Assembly (NCBI GenBank): GCA_029378245.1
Contig: JARKIF010000024.1
Location: 372,001 to 436,000 of the forward strand
Length of the DNA stretch: 64,000 nt
Source: Roridomyces roridus
Lineage: Eukaryota > Basidiomycota > Agaricomycetes > Agaricales > Mycenaceae
Reading direction: 5' to 3'
Numbering within the stretch: position 1 is the first letter of the stretch; each line of letters opens with the position of its first letter. Below, piece after piece: positions 31,111 to 42,133 of the stretch. A model generated the notes under the pieces. It had not been told where the DNA came from. It ran no database searches and saw only the letters and a program-made list of their open reading frames with translations. The position numbers were made by a program, and so were the translations under genes.

Positions 31111-34100
31111 CCATGGATTGTCGGACGCAGAGGAACTGGATCGACGGCCAGGGGCATAAAACGACATTCGATCATCCACAGCAGTCGGACCGACTGGATA
31201 GGTATCATGTCCGGGAAATCAGCATGAGAGGCGCGCAGTTAGAAGCCGGTCGATCGAACTCCGAGGGATGCCACGAGACCGAAGGGTGCGCGATTGCGGC
31301 AGTATCTTGCAAGCTTAATTAGGTCGTGGAGTTACTGGAAGTGAATAGTGCGCGTCTTCAACCTTGGGATTTCGCAGCTCAAGTAAGATTAGCAACAGGG
31401 CCGGCAGCGCCGTAAGTACTTGCTTTTTTTTTCCAAGCCGAACAAAGATGGAACTGCCGAGGCCATCCATGTCAGAGAGCAGCATCCAAAGCAGCCGCGG
31501 TCGACGAGAGAAGATACTCCGAGCTTCAATCTTCAAGCGTCGAGCTTAAGGCAGAGTCCTTGAGGCTTGCTTTAGGCAGACTGAGAGGGTGGGAAGAGAA
31601 ACATCATTTGATCCGCGATCAATTCGGCTTGTCTCCTTGCAGCCATGTCCGAAGTCCAGGATGTGCGCCTTGGGCCTCGACATGTTTGTTTGCTGGGATG
31701 CGACCGGTGAGACACTCATTCGAAATGCGACGATTCCCTCACTGATCTACTTCCCATTTGCCTTGGACGCAGGTCCTCAGCATCGCGATTCGCGAAAGAC
31801 CACGCTTTCAGTCACTGGCAGGACTCTTCTCAGTCATTGAGCCAACGACGTGCTCTAACACGCCGCCACCCATGCCGATGCCCCAATATGGGCAGGCCGA
31901 CCAGCTTAGAGTTGCGCGTGTAGACGGTGTACGGATGCCACCTGCTCCGTGGGACTCCGTACCGAGTGCGAATGGTGGGTACGCGCGCTGGGAGCAGCTG
32001 CCACGAGTAGGTGAGTCGTCCATTACCGACCTGACGGGCTGCATTGGTCCCATATCTTCTGGGACTGCGACAAGCGACAAGCCCTGTCTTTTATCTCGGA
32101 GACTGATTGTCTTCAGGTCCGGCTGCGTTTTTGGTCTACCCTTGGACGCCTGGCAAGCTAGCCACAGCAGCGGTCACGTAAGCTCTCAGAGCGTCGACAG
32201 CGGGAGCTTGAGGAGAGTCCTCTTGCATAGTGGCTGCACGAGGAGCGTTTTATGGGTGATTTGGCGGACAAGACGAGCAATAGGTGAGTGTTACTTGTCC
32301 GCATCTTCAGCTCCTTAGACTGAGTCATCCTCTATAGACGAAGGTCTCGGTCCGACCGCGCTCTCAAGAAGGATATCCGCCCAGTGTCAAGAGCGCGAAG
32401 ATTAGACTCGACCTCGTTGTGGGAGTTACATTGTTGGCAGTTTCAAGAGGTGGACTCGGGCCAGCAACGCGCTCACGGCCGAGTAAGCGCTCCTTGCGAC
32501 TGTCTTGCAGAAGTGCTGACAGGATCGTAGAGCGAATTCCCTCTCAAAGTTTGCCCTCCGGTCTGTCGTCGGGAGCTTTGGCAGCTCGCGACGCTGACCC
32601 CTTTTCCCTTGCGACCAGTCCTGCTTAGCACACTACATTCGGGGCGATACCCAGGATGCCGCCGTTGTCTCCGTCTCCGCGGCCATTATAATCCCCACTC
32701 GATCAAGACCCACTCACGGCTTCCCCTGCACGGGGGTCCTTGCAGTCGAATCAGTCGAATGAAGCTCTGGGCGTTGGGCGGATGAAGAGTATGCGGGGCT
32801 CGGGAACCTCATTGGCAGAATGGAAAGCACCTACGCGCGCAGACGGGAGGAGATACCGCATCATGTGTGTACCTTACCTTTCTCCCTCGACGACCCTGAC
32901 GCCCACGAGATGTATCTCTAGGTCAAGCTTTTCATCAAGGCACCGCGGTCGAGAAGATTCGGATTCGAGTAGTTGGCGGAGGAGGGTAGGTATTTCTTTC
33001 GATCGTCATCTATGGCTTTGCTCATCATCTACAGTACAGACAAGTCGCGCAGGCCGTCGCGGTGCTCAGCCCCAGCAGCAGACCCTTCCTCCACGCCTGC
33101 GATGCTACGGCGATGACGCAGGAGCGGGCGGTCTTACTCGCCCAGGAGTTACGGGCTCGCCGACTCCGTATCCGTTGCCCCATCTCAGCCCCAGCCAGCA
33201 GGTGCTGCCCAAGCTGCTCAGCAGTCTGCTGCCGCTCCGCCTGCGCTCCAGCCGTTACCATCGCTGGCCAGCAGCACGTCGGCGAGTCGGGGAAGGCTTC
33301 CAGCGGTCTCGGCGGTCGCAGTCCCCGTCACTGCCGCATTTCACGCAGGAGCCTCCAGGCCCTGCACCCATGGGGCCCAGCGTATTGCATACATCTCCGC
33401 CTCTTCTGGCCCCCATGGAATCAATGACGTCAGCGCCAGCAGTAGACGGGCATTGTACAATGTACGCGTAGGCGAATCTCGCAAGGCGCTAGCACGGTCG
33501 TGCGCGGCTAATGTTCCTTCATCGGCAATGTCGGCTAGGCGGGCGAAGATGGCTAGGCGGGCGAAGATCCTGATGCTGTCTTCCACGGCGTGAGCGGGGC
33601 CGAGGTGTGATCCCCGAGCGCCTGTGTAGGGTGGGCGCGTGCAGTTGCTGAAGACTATGGTCACACGAGCGTGGTCCCTCGGGCGGCGATGGAAGGGAAA
33701 GTCAATGCCTATACTTGTCGAGGAGGAACGCCTTGTCATCAGCCTCATACTTCCCACCAGTCCTCCCTGCTGTGGCACGCGTGACCTCCCTCTCTCTTCG
33801 TCCCAGCACGGACTGCCATTACGTGCGCTACCCCCTCCCTCTTATCCAGGGACTCGATATCCAAACTCGGTCATCTCGGCCCCACTGAACCCGACGGTTC
33901 CTGTTTGGAGCCTTCCTTCGCTCTGGCCGTATCAGCATTGTCTTCCCGCTCCATCTTATTGCACGCGTCACCCCCTCCCTACTTCCTTGAGTCCCCGGCA
34001 GTGACTCCTGTCAAGGCATGGCTTTGATCTCGCTACCCATCTTATTTTGGCATCTACAATCGTGTTAACCCCGTATTTTCCATTTCGCCTGTTTCTTTCT

Positions 34101-34895
34101 CTTAAAAATGCACAATTGTTGCGGTTTTTACTCGAGGTCGAGGGACGCGTGAGGTCTGGGCGGGGGCGGAGGACTCAAAGAAACCAAATTGTTATCACGC
34201 TTCAGTGGCGAGGATCTGTATGACTCATACTTGGCTATCACCGCCGTTTCTTCTTTGCCTGCGGTTGTCTTTCGTCCCGACATCTCTGCAGGAAGCCCCA
34301 CGAAGGCTGAGTACTCGAGCTATACCTTTTTGTCGGGAGTTCTTGTCGCCCTGCACTCATTCGACACTGCCAGTTTAGGTGTGGTTTGCAAGGCTTGAGA
34401 AAGCAGAATCCTCCAGACCGAACTAAAACCTCAAGCGCGGGGCGCGAACAACCAACCATCTTCACCTCGAAATACGCGAAGAAACGAACACACTAGAACA
34501 GCTTCGCGTCTCGGGTATCTTTTGACGTGCGCCTTCAGCCCGCCTATTCGCCTTTTTGGGGTGGCCTGCCGCCGTAAAGAACTCTCGGCTAAGAGGCCAG
34601 AAGCTTCTCGAGTCGACAAGCGTGTTTTGTCGGCACCGTTATTTCGCGCGCTCCTGGGACTCGAGGGTTCACACTCCGCTTTGCCGAGGATTCCGGACGC
34701 GGGAACAACACGCGTTTACCATGGACGACACTCCAAATATAATTAATACCCTCATTTTCCTGGCCCGGCGCACGGCGTGTAATGGAAGATCTTCTCATGC
34801 TGTAAAACGTCACTTGTCGATCGTGTTTTTCTAAATTCTGCTGGCCACCTTTTAAACCCTGACGACTGGCGACGCTCCACTAAAGCTTTCTCGCA

Positions 34896-36230
34896 ATGCC
34901 CGTCGCCACTACGTCCTCTGAAGGCTACTTCACCTACGAGCCCTCCTCTCCCACTTCTTCATCATCCTCATGCCCGTCTTCTCCCTCGTCGTCTTACCGC
35001 CGACCCAAGACATCACCGCCGCTCGACGTCTGCGTACAGATCAATGCGGACATCCGAGCGAACCCGACCCTCAACTCTCCGTACTTTGATCTCGGCGGGC
35101 ACATTATGAATCGGGAATATTGCATGCAGAACATCATCTATCCCGACGAGACTCACGAAACGGCTACTCTGCTCGACGTCGGCGTGCGCGACCTCCTCCC
35201 TGCTCCAGTCCCTCCTCCGGTACCACCTCCTAAATCCCGCACTTTCGAGATCAAGGAGACGCCACAGAAGCACGGCCTCGGGATGTTTGCTGCGCAGAAC
35301 ATACCTGCCGGTGGACTCGTTGCTGTCGAGCATCCGACTGTCATACTGCCATATGTCCTCGGAGTCGAGCCGGACTGCGAGGCCGAACTATATGCGGAGC
35401 TCCTCGGGAGGTTGTCTGCCTCGACAGCTGAACGATTTTTGTCTCTGGCGAATTGCAAACCGGGCTCGTCGCTCAAGGGGATTATGAATACGAATGCCGT
35501 CGCTATTGCACTGGATGTTCCCGACGTTCCACATGCGGAGCTCTCGACGCATCGTGCGGTGTTTCTCAACATGAGTCGGTGTAATCATAGGTTCGTCTTG
35601 CTCCGTTCTTCATGTAAACTCCTTAATTCATTCCGTTCGGGTTTTAGTTGCAGTCCAAACGCTGCCTGGCACTATGACTCACCTTCATTTTCCCTCTCCC
35701 TCGAGGCCCTCCGCCCCATCGAAGCCGGCGAGGAAATCACCGTCGCCTACATCACAACGACGTGCAGCGCAGCCGAGCGCAGCGCCCGCCTCGAGGCCAT
35801 GTATAATTTCACATGCAGCTGCACCATCTGCTCTCTGCCCCCACTCGCCCTCGCCCAGAGCGACGCCGCACGTGCCGAACTGGCCGTATTCTGGCGTCAT
35901 TCGAATCGCATCCCGTCATTCGAGGCGTGGTGCCGAGACCCGCGGATGGGCGATACAGTGCTGATTGACGCGCATAAACGCGCGCTGGACCTCATCGAGC
36001 ACGAAGGACTGCAGGTGCTCGATTACGGCAAACACCTCGATGCGATCGCGATGGGGTACGGCGCGTTGAGGAATGTGTATCTGTTTAGGGCGTGGATGTG
36101 GAGAGCGAGGGAGGCGAGGCCGCTTGGGAGGCTTGATGCGGCGAGGGTGATGCAAAAGTGGATTCGGGAGCCTGAGACATTTCCAGTTTGGGGGTGGAGG
36201 AGGTTTTCGCGGGGGCCGAGGTCGAGTTGA
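34896..36230 (+). CDS. SET-domain protein (425 aa)
   Basis: Two exons, 34896-35590 and 35648-36230, with a 57 bp intron (GTTCGT...TTTTAG) whose removal creates the motif NMSRCNHSCSPNA, the diagnostic SET box. The first half of the domain begins near FEIKETPQKHGLGMFAAQNI. A downstream Y-x-x-x-T region (EEITVAYITTTCSAAERSARL) and a post-SET-like CSCTIC cluster complete it. SET proteins methylate lysines of histones or other proteins; the layout resembles the SMYD/SET5-like fungal family rather than a dedicated histone enzyme. The N-terminus is a Ser/Pro-rich low-complexity tail. The intron length is a multiple of three, so unspliced message would also read through. Confidence 0.85.
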   Translation: MPVATTSSEGYFTYEPSSPTSSSSSCPSSPSSSYRRPKTSPPLDVCVQINADIRANPTLNSPYFDLGGHIMNREYCMQNIIYPDETHETATLLDVGVRDLLPAPVPPPVPPPKSRTFEIKETPQKHGLGMFAAQNIPAGGLVAVEHPTVILPYVLGVEPDCEAELYAELLGRLSASTAERFLSLANCKPGSSLKGIMNTNAVAIALDVPDVPHAELSTHRAVFLNMSRCNHRFVLLRSSCKLLNSFRSGFSCSPNAAWHYDSPSFSLSLEALRPIEAGEEITVAYITTTCSAAERSARLEAMYNFTCSCTICSLPPLALAQSDAARAELAVFWRHSNRIPSFEAWCRDPRMGDTVLIDAHKRALDLIEHEGLQVLDYGKHLDAIAMGYGALRNVYLFRAWMWRAREARPLGRLDAARVMQKWIREPETFPVWGWRRFSRGPRSS

Positions 36231-37038
36231 AACGTTCAAGTTGGGATACCCGGGCGGGATTTGTGATACCTAGTGTACGCTGGTCGTGATGTACATGCCA
36301 AAAAAATAGAAATGATTTCCAGTTGTCGTTTTTACTCGTTGCAATGAACCCGCTACCTCCTGATTGAACGTTGAGGCGGCTGATTGATGGCGGCATATTT
36401 TACAACTCCGCCAAGGTCGCATGGAAGTATGTACACGAGGCTCACACTGCGGCACCACAGCGGCAGCGATCGCGCACTCTTCGGCCTGGCATGCCGCATT
36501 TATTCGATCGACCGACCTCTATCCAAAGCAGTGATTTCACAGAAATGATACGTATCCAACTGCAAGTCTGCTGTGGATCAACTCAATAGTTTGGCGCTTG
36601 GTTCGAATTCATCAAGCCGTTGTCTATCTTGCACACGTTCAAAAGCATATGCCCCGATAGACCGACCCACGCGGTACACATATAACTTCCCTTGGCGTCG
36701 GACAAGGAGTCCAAACACAGCGAACCTGGATGCAACCTAACCTCTGGGCGATCGAATTTGTGGGTGTGTCGGCCGAATCGGCGAAGTTCAGGTCTTCATC
36801 TCGCCCACGGGCCACGTTCGAGGAGTCCGATCCGCTGACACGCCATTGCTCATGTCCACGATGTCTAAACGCTTTGTGAGACGGACGTCTCAATATTCAT
36901 GCATTTGTCCCACTCATCTATTTCTCTTGTCGCTGTCAATGCTCGACTCAAAAGTTGTTTCAACTTTAAACCCCCAAAAGGCTGTGCTTGAGTGTGGTCG
37001 AGTTTATCACCCCTGAGTGCCCCTTGATTCTGACTTCC
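36231..37038. other. Intergenic region, nothing recognised
   Basis: About 800 bp without a supported gene, repeat structure or RNA. Confidence 0.4.
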
Positions 37039-38131
37039 ATGTCGCCCATGGCAATGTCCTCTCTCGACCCAAAACTCCCTCCAGAATTGGAGCAGCAAAT
37101 ATTTGAACTCGCCGCGTATTTACTACATATTGTCTGCCCGCCGCCATCCCAGCGATGATCCTCACAGCTCGCCGTGTCAAAATCTGGTGAGTATTCTGCG
37201 AGTTGATACGACTTGAAGGATGCTCACCTGAACCCAAGGGTCGGGCCTATTCTCTACCGCATCCTTGCCCTTGCTTGGGAACGAGGTATCAAATACCCTC
37301 TGCGGCACAACCCGGCCTCTTCTTGCCTCCCATCCACCCCGATCATCATGATGCGAGACTGCGTCAGGCACTTGTACCTTGAACACGTGCCGATTGCATG
37401 GGCGCGATTTCTTCTGTCGAACTGCGACAACGTTGAAGATGTTTGCCTATTTGATGGGGACTACACATCCCTCCTCGATCGCCTCGGCGCGCGGCGCACA
37501 CTCCGTCGGCTTCATTGCTCTCTCCAGGATTTGTTCGGGCCCCGAGAGCCTGACTTCAATCACCCCATATTCTCTCGCCTTACACATCTCACCCTTTTCC
37601 CTGGCGTCATCCCAACGGAATGGACTGGACTCGCAAGTCTCCTGCATCTCACTCACTTGTCGGTCAGCGATTACGGCTTCTTGACCTTGATTTCCGAAGC
37701 TTTGAAAGCATGCCCATCCCTACGCGTTGCCATCTGCTTGGTGCCTGATGAATCGGTCGTTTCGGACTTGGAGATATCGGGGTTGGATGCAATGAAATCG
37801 GACCCACGGTTTGTTTGCATGTTGTGCATCACGCATTACACTACGGAATGGTTTGCGGGTACCACCGGGGGCTTGGATCGTTGGAACAGAGCGGAGGAGT
37901 TCATATCCCGACGGGACGCTGGAGAAATTGAACGTATGTCCACCATTCCCGCGAGTGTTCGAGTTGTTATGTAACTGTTTTTTTTGTTGTTTCACAGGCA
38001 CCCAGTTCATTGTCCCTGCGGATGATAGCAGTAGCCTGGAGATGCCAGTAGAGTTCAGGGAACGTGTCACCGTCGCCACACGGCCAACGTGGACTCAACG
38101 TTGCCTAGCGGCGGTGTGGCCTCAAAGTTAG
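37039..38131 (+). pseudogene. F-box/LRR-like fungal gene with a probable frameshift near its start
   Basis: Starts MSPMAMSSLDPKLPPELEQQIFELAA, a short F-box-like helix. The expected continuation (IPAMILTARRVKIW) is in a different frame around 37117-37160, so a small indel, or an unusual intron, separates them. After an intron (37189-37239), VGPILYRILALAWERG begins the main exon (about 250 residues) with Leu-rich segments such as LTHLTLFPGV and LLHLTHLSVSDYGF. A last exon after the intron near 37933-37998 ends at 38131. Families with this N-terminus are common in Agaricomycetes and have no defined role. Confidence 0.55.
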
Positions 38132-38799
38132 GGTAGCAGATACAAGACTCAGTAGGCACCGGCGCCTTTTGTTTCACTCGAGCTTCTGTTTCATTCGGGA
38201 AGACCACTTTGGGTGCTGCGAGTCTGCGACGTCTGGGTACTTACGACGCAAGGGTCATTCACAGTAAACCTGCGAAAATCTCAACTCGCTCATATCACCG
38301 CCGATCCATGCAATATGTATGCAGAAAAAGACAAGCCAGTGTAATGACATGCATGACTTTAGGACGAGAATCGTGAAACTCGACACAAGCCTACATTGGA
38401 TTCACGTCCTGTTCGATTCGGGATCCGGCCATGTTGACACGTTGGCGGCGTTTATTACGTTTTGCAAGCACGAGTCCAGGCCCAGCAATGGAGACTTGCC
38501 GCCGCAGCTCCGTCTCCTCAACTGTTGTCTCTTTCAGAACCGAAGTATCGCCTCGTGGGTGTCAATTCACTTTGAGGTTGCTGCAACACAAATGCACAAG
38601 TATCCGACATAAAAGTCCACACTCGTGGCCCCTGCACAACGATGACACGCTTTTCCAGAGTGGTAGCCCGCCTTTTTTGAAAAATCAAACCTTTTGTCTT
38701 GAAATGGGTTCGATATTTGTGAAAAAATCCGAGTCTCAAACTTCAACAGTGCTTTCCCAACTGCACCACAGAACATTCTTGTGAAATCTAAGACAGTAA
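38132..38799. other. Intergenic region, nothing recognised
   Basis: About 670 bp without a supported gene or repeat. Confidence 0.4.
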
Positions 38800-41700
38800 T
38801 CACATATCACCACCCGATTCCTCCTGTTGCCCAATCAAAACCGTCAAAGCCAAGCCCGCAAGCTCCCAAGTTCTCACAGTGACAAGAACCCCTTGTCGGC
38901 CTTTCTGCCGATCAGCGGGGTCCTGCAATTCCAACACATCCCCATCGTTCACATTTGACCAAGTTTCCTTTGAGACTTTGGTACCATTGAGGAACGTCCC
39001 ATTGCGCGAATGCGTGTCGCGGATAAGGAGAGGGCCACCCTGGAATTTCAGGCGGGCATGGTCACGAGAGAGGGTCGGAGAGTCGAAGAAGATGCCTTCG
39101 TGTGCCTGTGTAGCGGGATCCCACCGCCGAATGTGCAGCGATGGGGCGTCTTCAACGATCCGGCATAGCACAGAGCCGAACGTAGGTTTGGTTGAATTTG
39201 GTGTCGTCTTCTCAATTAACTGGAGGAAGATTGAGTCGCCAAGGCTAGCTTCCATTTCCAGTGGGGCGTTTTGCAAATCCTGCGTCTTTGGATCGAGTGG
39301 TGGTTGCATCGGCCTGCGAATAAACAAATTTGGGAAAGGCACAGGTGCACAATGGAGGTAACATACCCATACAGCTCTGCGCGCATTTTTTGACCATGCA
39401 CCGGCTGTTGAAGCTCCACGCGCATAATAATCGAGTGCACGCCGCGCCCAAACTGCACTGTATCTCCGTTATGGAGCTCGCGTGCCAGGGAGAATGTCGA
39501 CAGGCGAGAACCATTGACAGATGTTCCCGTGCTGGAGTTGGTGTCCCGAATGAGAAATCGCGGTCCAGGAACTGCACATATTTCCGCGTGCAGAGGTGAG
39601 ATTTCCTCACGATACCACGAATTCTGGTCCGTATTCTGTTGGTTCTTCATGACACCCATCGAGATGCCGGTAAGATCTGAGGTGTACGTCCTAGTTCGCC
39701 CAAAGGAAATTGGAGTAAGGCCTTCTCCCAGTTTGCAGACTACCGGACCGTGGACGAAGGATCCGTTGAATGGGATCGGACCTTGAATCGGAACAAAACG
39801 AATGTAACGAAGGTCTGAAGTCAGGCGCAGGACGTTGGACTTGGCTGCGGACGATTGGCGGACGATTGGCGGTGCTATAATCGGAGCAGCACTGGGAAAT
39901 GCTCATGTGAGACACATATTATCCACGGGGATGAAAACTGACATGGCAGGCTTAACCACCGCATCGGCTGCTGGGATATTCGGGACAGCACTGTGGAAAT
40001 GTTGACGCAAGAAATACCCAGAGAGTTGAAAACTGACTCGGCGTGGCTGCGGCTGCTGTTGACGCTCCTGCTGCTCATCTCCGTTATAAGATGGGATATG
40101 ACATTGACAACCTTGAGTGCATTGGGCCGGTCAGAGGAGCGTTTCGCTCAACAAGCAGTCGCCAAATTCCACATCGAGTCCGTCAACCGCGGGATGTTGG
40201 TCGGTCTGGAAGGCCTGAGGTCCCTCCGAGAAATCAGTTCCACAAAATCGTGGGGTCGGATGTGGACACAGTGGGTCTTCATCGGCGTAGAGCTATTTAA
40301 GAAAGATGATTCATCCCAGACAAGTTAACTGAATGCGGATGAGCTCACATCAAATATAGTCATCCCGAACGCGTACATATCTGACCGAGTCGAATGCGGG
40401 ACTCCGGTGAAAAGTTCGGGCGCCATCCAATTTCGGCTTCCGCAGATGGGCCGACCGTGTTCGGGTGCCGTTCGACTTGTGACATCTGCCTTGACTCGCG
40501 CGAGGCCAAAGTCGCACAGGACAGCCCTATTGGAATGATCGACGAGGACGTTTACCTGGAAGGTCGGTCTCGTTCAGTGCAAGATGCAGTCTATACCCGA
40601 CACTCACCCCCTTCAAGTCACCATGACATATTGTGCGTGGATGGCCATGCAGGTACTCTAAGCCAAGAGCTATATCCCGAAGCTACACGAATGGACATCA
40701 AACGTCACCGGAATGGTTCAAAACATTAGAGCTCACAAGATATACGGGGTCATATTCCGGTGACTTCTGAAGAAGCTGTCGCGCAGTGCCGGGTAGATAA
40801 GGTGTCACGATGAAAGGGTGTTCATCTAAAGTGTTTGCGCCAAGGAATTGGAGAATATGAGGGTGTCGAAGCGTGGACCAGATCTGGGAATGCATTCAAC
40901 CCGAGGTTTGTGCTGAAATGGGGTGGAAAAACCTCAATTTCACTGCGAAGCACCTGTGAGAATATTTCAGTTCTCGTTGCATATCCTGCCGACGCACAAA
41001 CGAACCTCGGCTCGAGGGGTGACCCCAGCGCCATTGCGCACCACTTTGATTGCCACCTCGGTATGGTTCCACGTGCCACGGTAGACTTTGCCACTTTCCA
41101 GAAGATGAGTCCCAGTGAATCGAAAGAAGTATTTCTCAATACTCACAAACCGCCCGAGCCCACCTCTTTCCCAAAATCAACGTCAAACGGTGTGATCATC
41201 CAATCCTCCACCTTGACTTGCTGACCACTGAGCACAGTGAGATATTGCAGCGCATGCCCGTAAAATGTCTGTTGGACGGAAGGCATCCGCTTGACGTTCT
41301 GGCTCGCGAGCTTCCGTTCAATTGAAACCATCATAGCCATCATGTTGTCCTGGTTTACGTCTGGAAATCGTAGATGAGTGAGTGCCGGAACGGAGCCGAT
41401 TTTATAGTACACACCGAGGACGCGCTTCAACTCGGCTTGATTCCTCTCCATGTTTTTCAAGCGCCTGTTCAACGCATCCCCATCGGCTTTACGCGCCTTT
41501 CTATCGTTGTTGAGGGCGGTTTGGACATTCCACAGCGCGGAGATCTACTTTCATTCAACACAAGGTAAGAAAAGAACCACGGGAAGCACTTTCCTGAAAC
41601 GCGTCCACAAGTGTGCCAATACGACGGTAGAACCCGTCTATACCAGAGATCCGCGCGTCCTGGTGCAGCAGGGCGACGAAAAATCCGCGGTCCTGCTCCT

Positions 41701-42026
41701 TCTGCACGAACTTTTGGATATCCTTCAACAGGCTGGGGAAGCCTTGAGCAAGGGGGAGATATGAGAGCAGTATTGACGTCAACCTACCTTTTGAGATCCA
41801 AGAGAGCCTCAGCGCTCGTCGACTCGTCAAGCCTCGCCGCTTTGAACTCTGCATCCAAAGACAGCAGAAGCGATGCCACGGATTTCGCAAGCTCCTCGAT
41901 CTGCCCCCGACTCTGGCCGGCCTTGTAGATGCCCTTGACGATGAACTGCATGGTATGGAAGGCCAAGGCCAGCCCTGGGACGGGCTGGTTAGCGAGTACT
42001 GCGTGGAGGACGGCCTCGACTACCAT
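38800..42026 (-). pseudogene. MLKL-like bundle, TKL kinase and FHA-domain protein with a stop codon in the kinase domain
   Basis: Minus strand, many introns. N-terminus (from about 42026): MVVEAVLHAVLANQPVPGL, then helices ending RNQAELKRVLG, the four-helix HeLo/MLKL-type domain that precedes many basidiomycete TKL kinases. Kinase: Gly-rich loop and VAIK motif (about 41045-41165, split by an intron between GGF and GKVYRGTW), LRHPHILQFLGAN, CHGDLKG with catalytic Asp, DFGLARV, and WMAPELFTG. C-terminus: FHA modules at about 39250-39760 (HAEI, RDTNSSTGTSVNGSRL) and 38800-39300 (SRDHARL, RDTHSRNGTFLNGTKV), which bind phosphothreonine. At 40148-40150 a TGA stands where the conserved Trp before the DRP motif is expected, so the chain would stop before the FHA domains. 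Confidence 0.65.
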
Positions 42027-42133
42027 GAAGGTGGGGATCAAAACAATAACGAGACAGGGCCCATGCGGCGACTGAGCGCAGGAAACGCTGCTGTCAAGCG
42101 CGGGAGCTGTGATAGCTGTGTGTCTTCGAGGTA

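Larger units (their letters stand above)
27350..34895. other. Approximately 7.5 kb degenerate region with tRNA-like repeats and no convincing gene
   Basis: From 27500 to 30850 the main structure is a series of tRNA-like B-boxes on the minus strand (separate entry). From 30572 to 31110 an approximately 426 bp spaced duplication is visible. Between 31600 and 33600 short plus-strand frames look partly gene-like but are broken by stops and shifts, so I cannot define a gene. From 33600 to 34895 nothing is recognised. Confidence 0.4.

Noticed and set aside
32740..33471. 243-codon plus-strand open frame as a gene
   Set aside because: Composition is Arg/Ser/Pro-rich low complexity typical of a GC-rich antisense or shifted frame; a different frame over 33150-33590 looks more protein-like.
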